A stretch of 64,000 nucleotides of DNA from Kitasatospora sp. MMS16-BH015 (GTDB lineage: Bacteria > Actinomycetota > Actinomycetes > Streptomycetales > Streptomycetaceae): contig NZ_CP025394.1 of the NCBI RefSeq assembly GCF_002943525.1, positions 1,860,001-1,924,000 on the forward strand, in the 5' to 3' direction. Positions within the stretch are counted from its first letter, which is position 1. Each line of letters starts with the position of its first letter. Position numbers and translations under genes: made by a program. Shown one piece after another: positions 31,514 through 39,164 of this stretch. A model generated the notes under the pieces. It was not told the origin of the DNA. It searched no databases and worked only from the letters and a program-made list of their open reading frames with translations.

Positions 31514-31529
31514 TGTGACGAGCGTCACT
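31514..31529. promoter_or_regulatory. Crp-like operator upstream of the biosynthetic cluster
   Basis: TGTGACGAGCGTCACT contains the perfect palindrome GTGACGAGCGTCAC and agrees with the E. coli CRP half-sites and with the GTG-N6-GNCAC pattern reported for streptomycete Crp. It adjoins a TTGATC/TAGTCA promoter-like pair (31530-31535, 31552-31557, spacer 16), in the 276-base gap before the exporter gene. Confidence 0.45.
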
Positions 31530-31713
31530 TTGATCTTCCCTGGACATGACATAGTCAGATGGATTTCGATGTCATTCGTGCCCGGTCGGCGATCCCGATC
31601 AGGCGCGACGGGGGCAATAAACCCGAGGCTTTTTCGTTGGCAATGGCGCTTAACGAGGGGTACGCGGTGCGCACAACAGTTCATTTCGACCCGGGGCACG
31701 ACCTGCCGTACGG

Positions 31714-32952
31714 ATGTGGTGCGGTACGACCATGCTGAGCCGGCTCCTGCCGCCGCGGGGGGCAGCCCGCACGCTCACCGGCATCACGCTGGTGCACACC
31801 ATGGGTCAGGGCCTGTGGATGGCGCTCAACGCCATCTACGCGACCGCCGTGCTGGGGCTCTCACCCGGCCAGTTCGGCCTCGGCGTCGGGGCCGCCGCCG
31901 CGGTCGCGCTGCTGCTCAGCACCCCCACCGGCCACCTGGCCGACCGGCTCGGGCCGCGGGTGGTGCAGATCTGGTCCTTCGTGGCCCTCGGGCCGCTCAC
32001 CGCGGCCCTCCTGCTGGTGCACGGCTTCCTGCCGTACCTGCTGGTGACCTCCGTGCAGGCGGTCGCCTACAGCGCCAGCCGCAGCGCCCGGATGGCCATG
32101 CTGGCCGGGCTGATCGAGCCCGAGCAGCGGGTCTTCGTCCGCGCCTACCTGCGGGCCACCACCAACGTCAGCGTCTCGGTGGGCGCCCTGGTCGCCGGCC
32201 TGGTGCTGGCCGTCGACTCGCCGCCGGTCTACCGGGCGGCCGTGGTCTTCAACGCCGCCACCTACCTGGTCACCGGCCTGCTGACCCTGCTGCTGCCGGC
32301 CGTGCCGCCGCAGCCGGCCAGGCCAGGCCCGGCCCTGGTGGTGCTGCGGGACCGGCCCTTCCTCGCCTTCGTCGCGCTGGACGGCCTGCTCTCCATGCAC
32401 AACCTGCTGCTCGACGTGGTCCTGCCGCTCTGGGTGCTGCAGCGCACCCACGCGCCGCGCTGGATCGTCGCGGCCATCCTCTTCACCAACACCGTCGCGG
32501 TCGTCCTGCTCCAGGTCAGAGTCGCGCGCGGCACCGACGAGCCCGCCAGTGCGGCGCGGGCCTCGCGGGCCGGATCCCTCTTCATCGGCCTGGCCTGCCT
32601 GGTCTTCGCCTGCACCCAGGGCACCCCGGCGGCCCTGGCCGCCACCCTGCTGGTGCTGGGCGCGGTGGCGCACGTGCTGGGCGAGATCAAGCAGTCGGCC
32701 GGCAGCTGGGGCATGGCCTTCGGCCTGGCCCCCGAGCACGCCCAGGGCCAGTACCAGGGCACCGCCGCGATGGGCGCCGACCTCGGCAAGATGATCGCGC
32801 CGGCCCTGCTCACCTGGCTGGCCGTCACCCACGGCACGCTCGGCTGGCTGGTGATGGCCGCGGGCTTCGCCGCCATCGGCTCGGCCATGCCCCGGATCGT
32901 CACCTGGGCCGCCGCCCGGCCCTCGGCCACACCGGCCGCCGCCACCGTCTGA
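31714..32952 (+). CDS. MFS exporter at the head of the biosynthetic cluster
   Basis: A 412-residue major facilitator with about 12 helices. The motif-A-like loop between helices 2 and 3 reads STPTGHLADRLGPRVVQ, and the second half starts near LVVLRDRPFLAFVALDGLL. It resembles actinobacterial drug exporters. Start is uncertain: ATG 31714 or ATG 31732 (MLSRLLPP), neither with a strong ribosome site; a 59-codon open frame just upstream ends overlapping 31732. As first gene of the cluster, it probably exports the product or gives self-protection. Confidence 0.85.
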   Translation: MWCGTTMLSRLLPPRGAARTLTGITLVHTMGQGLWMALNAIYATAVLGLSPGQFGLGVGAAAAVALLLSTPTGHLADRLGPRVVQIWSFVALGPLTAALLLVHGFLPYLLVTSVQAVAYSASRSARMAMLAGLIEPEQRVFVRAYLRATTNVSVSVGALVAGLVLAVDSPPVYRAAVVFNAATYLVTGLLTLLLPAVPPQPARPGPALVVLRDRPFLAFVALDGLLSMHNLLLDVVLPLWVLQRTHAPRWIVAAILFTNTVAVVLLQVRVARGTDEPASAARASRAGSLFIGLACLVFACTQGTPAALAATLLVLGAVAHVLGEIKQSAGSWGMAFGLAPEHAQGQYQGTAAMGADLGKMIAPALLTWLAVTHGTLGWLVMAAGFAAIGSAMPRIVTWAAARPSATPAAATV

Positions 32953-33072
32953 CGCCTTTTCCCGACACTCTCCACACCTTTTCTGCACGCATTCCCGCAT
33001 GGCCGCTCAGTCGTGCGCTGAGCCCATTTCGCCATGCCCGAATATGCTTCGCAATTGAACACAGGGGGATTC

Positions 33073-36000
33073 ATGCCCGTGGACGAAAACTCCCTCGCCT
33101 CGTCCGCCGATGAAGGAACCACCATGAGCGCCGTACCCGCGCTGCAAATACCCGTCGGGGAATTCGAAAGCCGTACCGCCGACCTCCGCTCGGTCTTCTC
33201 CTGGACCTGTGCCGACTTCCGCGCACTGACCGAGTTCACCGCCGAGCGCGGCCTGGCCGCCACCGAGCTGTTCGGCGCCGCCTTCACGCTGCTGGTCCAC
33301 CGGTACTCCGGCCAGGACGACCTGGTGCTGGCCCGCAGCAGCGGCCCCGACCGGCCGGCCCGGCCGGTGGCCGTCCGCTCCCGGATCGCGGACGACCTGA
33401 CCTTCGCCGAGCTCACCGCGATGCTCTCCGCCCGCTACCGGGCCGGGGTCGAACAGAGCGCCGGGCCCGCCGATCTCGGCAGCGGCCTGCGGGTCGGCTT
33501 CCTGAGCCGGGCCGAGGGCGAACGGGTCGGCCCGCCGGACGGATTCGACCTGCTGCTGGAGGCGGTGGACACCCCCGAGGCGGTGCGCTTCACCCTGCAC
33601 TACGACGCCGGCCGGTTCGGCGAGGGCTTCGTCTCCCGGCTGGCCGCCAACCACCGCGCGCTACTGCTCGACGCCTGCGCCCGCCCCACCGTGCCGGTGC
33701 GCGAGCTGTGCCTGCTGGCCGAGGCGGAGCTGCGGTACCTGGTGGCGGAGGTCAACGCCACCGCGCTGCCCTACCCGGCCGACAGCACGCTGCACGCGCA
33801 GGTCGAGGCCCAGGCCGCCCGCACCCCGGACGCCCCCGCCGTCCGCTGGCGGGAGACCACCTGGAGCTACCGCGAGCTGGACGAGCAGGCCGACCGGCTG
33901 GCCCGGGCCCTGCACGCCCGGGGCATCGCTCCCGGCTCCCGGATCGGCGTCTCCACCGCCCGCAGCCACCGCACCGTCGCCCTGCTGCTCGCCGTACACA
34001 AGGCCGGCTGCGCCTACGTGCCGCTCGACCCGGCCTATCCGGCCCAGCGGCTGAGCGCGATCGCCGCCACCGCCGAACCGGCCGCCGTCGTACTGGACGG
34101 CGAGACGGCCGACTGGCTCGACGGGGTGAGCGCCGCCGCGCTGCCGCTCGATGAGCTCTGGGAGAAGGCGGCGGCCGAGCCCGCCGAGCCGCTCGGGCTC
34201 GCCGTGGCGCCGACCGACACCACCCACCTGATCTACACCTCCGGCTCCACCGGCCTGCCCAAGGGCGTGGTGATCAGCCACCGCAACGTGGTCGCGCTGC
34301 TCGCCTGGGCCCACCAGGTCTACCGGCCCGAGGAGTTGGCCCGGGTCCTGTTCGCCACCTCGCTCAACTTCGACCTCTCGGTCTTCGAGCTCTGGGCCCC
34401 GCTGACCACCGGCGGCTGCGTCCTGGTGGTGGACAACGTGCTCGCCCTGACCGAGGACGAGACGCTCCGCCCCACCCTGGTCAACACCGTGCCCAGCGCG
34501 CTCAACGTGCTGCTCCAGCGCTCGGCCGTGCCCGCCGGCACCACCGTGCTGAACGTCGCGGGCGAGCCGCTGGCCAAGGAGCTGGTCAACGCCGCCTTCG
34601 AAACCACCGGCGTCGAGCGGCTGTTCAACCTGTACGGGCCCTCCGAGGACACCACGTACTCCACCTGGAAGTGCTTCACCGGCCCGCTCGAGAGCAGCCC
34701 CACCATCGGCGTGCCGATCGCCAACACCGTCGCCTACCTGCTCGACCGGTACGGGCAGTTGGTGCCGCGCGGCGTGGCGGGCGAGCTGCACCTGGGCGGC
34801 GACGGCCTGTCCAGCGGGTACACGGGCGATCCCGAGCGCACCGCCGCCGCCTTCGTGCCCGCCCCGGCCCCGCTGCCGCCCGGCCCGCTCTACCGCACCG
34901 GCGACCTCGCCCGGTGGACGGAGGAGGGCGAGCTGGCCTTCATGGGCCGGCGGGACAACCAGGTGAAGGTGCGCGGCTTCCGGATCGAGCTCGGCGAGAT
35001 CGAGTCGGTGCTGCGCGCGGTGGTCGGCCTCAAGGACGTGGCCGCGCTGGCCGTCCGCCAGGGCGAGGACACCCGACTGGTCTGCTACGTGGGCCTGGAG
35101 GGCGAGCCGATCACCGTGGAGGAGATGAGCGCGCACCTGCGGCGCGAGCTGCCGCACTACATGCAGCCCGCCAAGATCCTGGTCACCGACCGGCTGCCGC
35201 AGCTGCCCAACGGCAAGGTGGACCGCAAGGCGCTGGCCGCCCAGGAGGTCGACTGGGCCGCCGGCGAGAGCGGCTTCCACAGTGACGACCCGCAGGAGGC
35301 CGCGGTGGCCCGGGTCTGGGCCGAGCTGCTGGGCGTCACCCGGCTCACCGCCGAGCTGGACTTCTTCTCGGTCGGCGGCCACTCGCTGCTGGCCAACCTG
35401 CTGGCCGCCCGCCTGGGCGACGCGGCGGCCCGCCCGGTGCGGGTGGCCGAGATCTACGAGCACCGCACCCTGGCCGACCAGGCCCGGCTGCTGCGGGCCA
35501 AGCTGGCCCAGGGGCCGGTGAGTACGGCCGGCGGCGAGGCCGCCCGGCGCCGCGCGGTGGCCGAGACGCTGCACGAATCCGGCACCGGCCACGGCGTGCC
35601 CGGCGCCGGCGCGGCCGTCTACCTGGACGGCGAGCTGGAGTTCAGCTACCACGGCGTGGACGACACCGTGACCGGGGCGGAGCGCGACGCGGCCTCCCGC
35701 CAGCGGGTCACCTGCATCACCAAGCCGATGCTGGCCTTCACCGCGCTGCGCCTGGTCGACCGCGGCCTGGTCGGCCTGGACGAGCCGCTGAGCACCCTGC
35801 TGCCGCAGGCCTTCCGCCGCGCCGACGGCTCCACCGTCGAGGTGACGCTCCGTCAACTCCTGACCCACACCAGCGGGATCGACGACTCCTACGAGATCTG
35901 GCACGACACCGACCTGCCAAGCCTCGACGCCTACCTCGACAGCTTCGCCGAGTACGGCCAACTCTTCGAGCCGGGCGAGGTGTTCGCCTACTCCGCCTGC

Positions 36001-36882
36001 GGCACCTCGATCGTGGCCGGGTTGATCGAGCGGCTGCTCGGCATCCCGTGGCGCCGGGCCGTCAACGAGCTGCTGCTGGCCCCGCTCGAGATCGCGCCGA
36101 TCCCCGAGACGCTCACCGAAGGCGGCCACTACGGCGGCAGCATCTCGGCGGGCTACCTGTGGAGCGAGAGCGAGCAGGAGTTCACCCGGCACGACCCGCC
36201 CCGGCAGACCGTGGCGGACGACGCGGCCGGCTCCTTCTCGGTCTGCCTCACCCTGCCCGAGCTGGCGAGCATCGCCCTGCTCGCGCTGAACGACGGCGTG
36301 GCCCCCAGCGGCGAGCGGCTGCTCTCGGCCGAGCTGGCCGAGCAGATGCGCACCCCGCAGATCCCGGTGCCCGGTCACCACTTCATGCACGCCTGGGGCC
36401 TGGGCTGGCTGATGTTCGGCCCGAGCGCCTTCGGCTTCAACTCCAACGGCAGCGGCCACCACAACTTCATCCAGATCTTCCCCGAGCAGCGCTCCTTCCT
36501 GCTCCTGCTGGCCAACGCCTACCCGGCCTTCGGCCTCTACGAGGACCTGCTGCGCGCGCTCACCGGCGAGGGCCTGATCCGCACCGGCCGCCCCTTCGAG
36601 CTCGCCCTGGAGGCCTGCACCGGCCGCTACGAGTCCTCCGGCTACCGCCTGGACGTGCTGCCCGGGGCCGACCACCTCGGCTACCGCTACGCCGAACGCC
36701 GACCCGGCGGTGCCTGGCTGCCGTTGGACGAGGGTGACCTGGTGCTCTCGGGAGCCGGCGGCTTCAGCTCAATGTCCAAGGCCAACGTCCTGGCCGGTTC
36801 GATCTCCTTCATCCCCCTGCCCGGCACCGACACCCCCGGCTTCGTACGGATCGGTCAGCGCTTCGCGAGGAAGGTCCGATGA
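33073..36882 (+). CDS. Single-module NRPS: C remnant, Ala-type A domain, carrier, beta-lactamase-fold C-terminus with C-x-x-K
   Basis: A 1269-residue synthetase. Residues about 30-230 match only the C-terminal half of a condensation domain (LFGAAFTLLVHRYSGQDDLVLA) with no HHxxxDG. The A domain has YTSGSTGLPKG (near 388), FDLSVFE (433), NLYGPSED (about 520), YRTGDLARW, VRGFRIELGEIE and LPNGKVDRKAL. Its specificity pocket reads D-L-F-N-N-A-L-T-Y-K, a known alanine code. The carrier Ser is in GGHSLL (771). From about 836 a class C beta-lactamase/PBP-fold domain follows, with TCITKP (Cys881, Lys884) where S-x-x-K is expected, YSA (Tyr973) and SGHH (about 1128). It may release or transfer the carrier-bound acyl group. 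The ATG at 33073 has an AGGGGG site. The stop overlaps the next gene. Confidence 0.88.
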   Translation: MPVDENSLASSADEGTTMSAVPALQIPVGEFESRTADLRSVFSWTCADFRALTEFTAERGLAATELFGAAFTLLVHRYSGQDDLVLARSSGPDRPARPVAVRSRIADDLTFAELTAMLSARYRAGVEQSAGPADLGSGLRVGFLSRAEGERVGPPDGFDLLLEAVDTPEAVRFTLHYDAGRFGEGFVSRLAANHRALLLDACARPTVPVRELCLLAEAELRYLVAEVNATALPYPADSTLHAQVEAQAARTPDAPAVRWRETTWSYRELDEQADRLARALHARGIAPGSRIGVSTARSHRTVALLLAVHKAGCAYVPLDPAYPAQRLSAIAATAEPAAVVLDGETADWLDGVSAAALPLDELWEKAAAEPAEPLGLAVAPTDTTHLIYTSGSTGLPKGVVISHRNVVALLAWAHQVYRPEELARVLFATSLNFDLSVFELWAPLTTGGCVLVVDNVLALTEDETLRPTLVNTVPSALNVLLQRSAVPAGTTVLNVAGEPLAKELVNAAFETTGVERLFNLYGPSEDTTYSTWKCFTGPLESSPTIGVPIANTVAYLLDRYGQLVPRGVAGELHLGGDGLSSGYTGDPERTAAAFVPAPAPLPPGPLYRTGDLARWTEEGELAFMGRRDNQVKVRGFRIELGEIESVLRAVVGLKDVAALAVRQGEDTRLVCYVGLEGEPITVEEMSAHLRRELPHYMQPAKILVTDRLPQLPNGKVDRKALAAQEVDWAAGESGFHSDDPQEAAVARVWAELLGVTRLTAELDFFSVGGHSLLANLLAARLGDAAARPVRVAEIYEHRTLADQARLLRAKLAQGPVSTAGGEAARRRAVAETLHESGTGHGVPGAGAAVYLDGELEFSYHGVDDTVTGAERDAASRQRVTCITKPMLAFTALRLVDRGLVGLDEPLSTLLPQAFRRADGSTVEVTLRQLLTHTSGIDDSYEIWHDTDLPSLDAYLDSFAEYGQLFEPGEVFAYSACGTSIVAGLIERLLGIPWRRAVNELLLAPLEIAPIPETLTEGGHYGGSISAGYLWSESEQEFTRHDPPRQTVADDAAGSFSVCLTLPELASIALLALNDGVAPSGERLLSAELAEQMRTPQIPVPGHHFMHAWGLGWLMFGPSAFGFNSNGSGHHNFIQIFPEQRSFLLLLANAYPAFGLYEDLLRALTGEGLIRTGRPFELALEACTGRYESSGYRLDVLPGADHLGYRYAERRPGGAWLPLDEGDLVLSGAGGFSSMSKANVLAGSISFIPLPGTDTPGFVRIGQRFARKVR

Positions 36883-38171
36883 CCACCCCCACCCCTGCCC
36901 CCGCCCCCGCCGCCAAGCACGTCCTGTTCGTCACCTGGAAGGCCGGCAACGCCCCCGCCTTCGAGGCCGCCAAGCGCCTGGGCCACCACGTCACCCTGAT
37001 CCGCTCGCTGGCGATGGAGGCGGCCCAGCACATCGACTTCGACGCCTCCCCCTACGGCGAGTTCGTCGACACCGTGCACGTGCTGCCCGACGCCACCGAG
37101 TACGAGGCGCTGCGCGAGTGCGTGCTGGCGGTGCACGCCGAGCGCCCGGTGGACGGCTTCGTGGCCACCGTGGACGCCCTGGTGGTGCCGGTGGCCCGGA
37201 TCGCCGAGGAGATCGGCGTGCCGTTCACCAGCGCGAGCGGCGCGGCGGCGGCCAAGCTGAAGAACCGCTGCCGGGAGATCCTGGCCGCCGCCGGGGTGGA
37301 CTCCACCCGGCACGCGGTGGTGGCCGGGGTCGAGGAGGCGGCCGCCTTCGCGGCGGCCACCGGGTACCCGGTGGTGGTCAAGCCGGCCCGGGGCTCGGCC
37401 AGCGAGGGCGCGCACATCGTGCCCGACGAGGCCCGGCTGCGCGAGCTGCTCGCCGGGGTGGAGCCGGGCACCGGCGTGTACGAGGCCGGGGTGCTGGTCG
37501 AGGAGTACCTGACCGGCCGGTTCGTCTCGGCCGAACTCGGGCTCTCCCGTGGTAAGTTCCTCCGGCTGGCGGTCAGCGAGCGCTCCACCTGGGAGCGGCA
37601 CGAGGCGCTGGAGACCGGCACCACCATCCCGGCCGCGATCAGCGCCGAGGACCAGGCGGCGGTGCTCGACTTCGCCGAGCGGGTGGTCGGCGCGGTGGGT
37701 CTGGGGCTCGGCATCTTCCACGTCGAGATCATGCTCGGCGCGGACGGCCGGCCCCGGCTGATCGAGCTCAACCCGCGGATCATGGGCTCCTGCCTGCCCA
37801 ATCTGTTCAAGCTCGCGGGCGGCGGCGACATCTTCGAACTCCTGGTCCGGATCCACCTGGACGAGGAGGTGGACCCAGGCGAGATCAGCTTCACCCACCA
37901 CGCCACCGTCCGCTGGTTCGGCGCGGCCGACGCCGCCCCGAAGCCGGCCCGCGTCCCGGACCTGGGCTGGGCCGCCGCCGAGTACGGCGACAGCCTGCAC
38001 GCCTTCACCCTGGCCTTCCCCGAGGGCGAGGTGCTGCCGCCCTGCCGGGGCAATCTCGGCAACTTCGGCGAGGTGCAGACCGTCCACACCGACCATGCGA
38101 CATCCATCAGCATCGCCGAGGAGATCGTCCGCCGTACCGCGGACCTGCTCGGCCTCGAGGTGACGAGGTGA
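36879..38171 (+). CDS. ATP-grasp ligase (L-amino-acid-ligase type)
   Basis: A 430-residue ATP-grasp enzyme. The N-terminal Rossmann-like part (HVLFVTWKAGNAPAFEAAKRLGHHVTLI) is followed by the central domain (LKNRCREILAAAGVDS, YPVVVKPARGSASEGAHIV) and the grasp domain with VLVEEYLTGRFVSAEL and the Mg2+-binding FHVEIMLG ... RLIELNPRIMGSC. It would form an amide between a carboxylate and an amine via an acyl phosphate, so in this cluster it probably couples amino acids outside the NRPS. It overlaps both neighbours by four bases (ATGA and GTGA). Confidence 0.9.
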   Translation: MTTPTPAPAPAAKHVLFVTWKAGNAPAFEAAKRLGHHVTLIRSLAMEAAQHIDFDASPYGEFVDTVHVLPDATEYEALRECVLAVHAERPVDGFVATVDALVVPVARIAEEIGVPFTSASGAAAAKLKNRCREILAAAGVDSTRHAVVAGVEEAAAFAAATGYPVVVKPARGSASEGAHIVPDEARLRELLAGVEPGTGVYEAGVLVEEYLTGRFVSAELGLSRGKFLRLAVSERSTWERHEALETGTTIPAAISAEDQAAVLDFAERVVGAVGLGLGIFHVEIMLGADGRPRLIELNPRIMGSCLPNLFKLAGGGDIFELLVRIHLDEEVDPGEISFTHHATVRWFGAADAAPKPARVPDLGWAAAEYGDSLHAFTLAFPEGEVLPPCRGNLGNFGEVQTVHTDHATSISIAEEIVRRTADLLGLEVTR

Positions 38172-39139
38172 CAGTGATGGCGCCCATGAGCACGTTCTTC
38201 GACGAGACCCGGGCCCAACTCACCCGGCTCGGCCTGCCCGGCGGCGACTCCCCGCTGATCGAGGGCTCCTCCCGCACCTTCGAGGACGGCTGCCAGTACC
38301 GGATCGAGGTGCCCACCGTGAACTCGGCCCGGGCCGCCGAGACCCTGCTCTCGGAGAGCCGCCGCCGCGGCTTCACGATCAACCGGATCACCGAGACCCG
38401 CGGCCTCTTCCGGCACACCGCCCGGGAGGTGGCCGAGTACGTGGAGCTGGGCCGCGAGTACGGCGCCGAGATCCTCATGTCGGTGGGCCCCCGGGCCAGT
38501 TACGACACCGGTGCGAGCGCCCACACCCCCGAGGGGATGCGGATCGGCTACCGCCTGCGCGGCCAGGAGCAGATCGTCCGCGCGGTGGAGGACGTCAAGC
38601 GCGGCGTGGACCTCGGGGTGCGCGGTTTCGTGGTCTACGACGAGGGCCTGCTCTGGGTGCTCAACCGGCTGCGGCTGAGCGGCGACCTGCCTAAGCACCT
38701 GCACCTCAAGGTCTCGGCCCACTGCGGGCACGGCAACCCGGCCTCGGCCCAGATGCTGGAGAGCCTGGGCGCGGACAGCTTCAACCCTGTCCGCGACCTC
38801 TCGGTGCCGATGATCGCGGCGCTGCGCCAGGCCGTCTCCATCCCGCTGGACTGCCACGTGGACAACCCGAAGGCCTCCGGCGGCTTCATCCGCACCTACG
38901 AGGCCCCGGAGTTCGTCCGGGTGGCCGCGCCGGTCTACCTGAAGACGGGCAACAGCGCGCTGGAGGGCCACGGCACCTGCCCCACCCCCGCCCAGCTCGA
39001 CGACATCCTGCACCAGGTCGAGATCACCACCGAGTTCCTCGGCCGCCACCACCCGGCCGCGCGGCAGAGCCCCGCCCTCGACCTCGCGAAGCGCCCGGCG
39101 GAGCACCCCGCCCGCCGGCTCGCACCCGTCAGCCCGTAA
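38168..39139 (+). CDS. U32-peptidase-like TIM-barrel protein
   Basis: A 323-residue protein resembling the group annotated as U32 family peptidase. Conserved-looking blocks are RITETRGLFRHTAREV, RGFVVYDEGLLWVLNRL, KVSAHCGHGNPASAQMLESLGADSFNPVRDL, LDCHVDNPKASGGFIRTYEAPEFV and YLKTGNSAL. The fold is probably a (beta/alpha)8 barrel. Peptidase activity is not demonstrated for most of this group, and a lyase, isomerase or hydroxylation-assisting role is equally possible here. GTG 38168 overlaps the ligase stop; ATG 38177 with GAGG is an alternative. Presence in a biosynthetic operon is unusual. Confidence 0.7.
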   Translation: MTVMAPMSTFFDETRAQLTRLGLPGGDSPLIEGSSRTFEDGCQYRIEVPTVNSARAAETLLSESRRRGFTINRITETRGLFRHTAREVAEYVELGREYGAEILMSVGPRASYDTGASAHTPEGMRIGYRLRGQEQIVRAVEDVKRGVDLGVRGFVVYDEGLLWVLNRLRLSGDLPKHLHLKVSAHCGHGNPASAQMLESLGADSFNPVRDLSVPMIAALRQAVSIPLDCHVDNPKASGGFIRTYEAPEFVRVAAPVYLKTGNSALEGHGTCPTPAQLDDILHQVEITTEFLGRHHPAARQSPALDLAKRPAEHPARRLAPVSP

Positions 39140-39164
39140 GCCCGTACCGGAAGGCTCCCCACCC

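Noticed and set aside
33034-33072. Upstream ATG (33034) as the NRPS start
   Set aside because: ATG 33073 has an AGGGGG site at proper spacing; the extra 13 codons lack coding bias.
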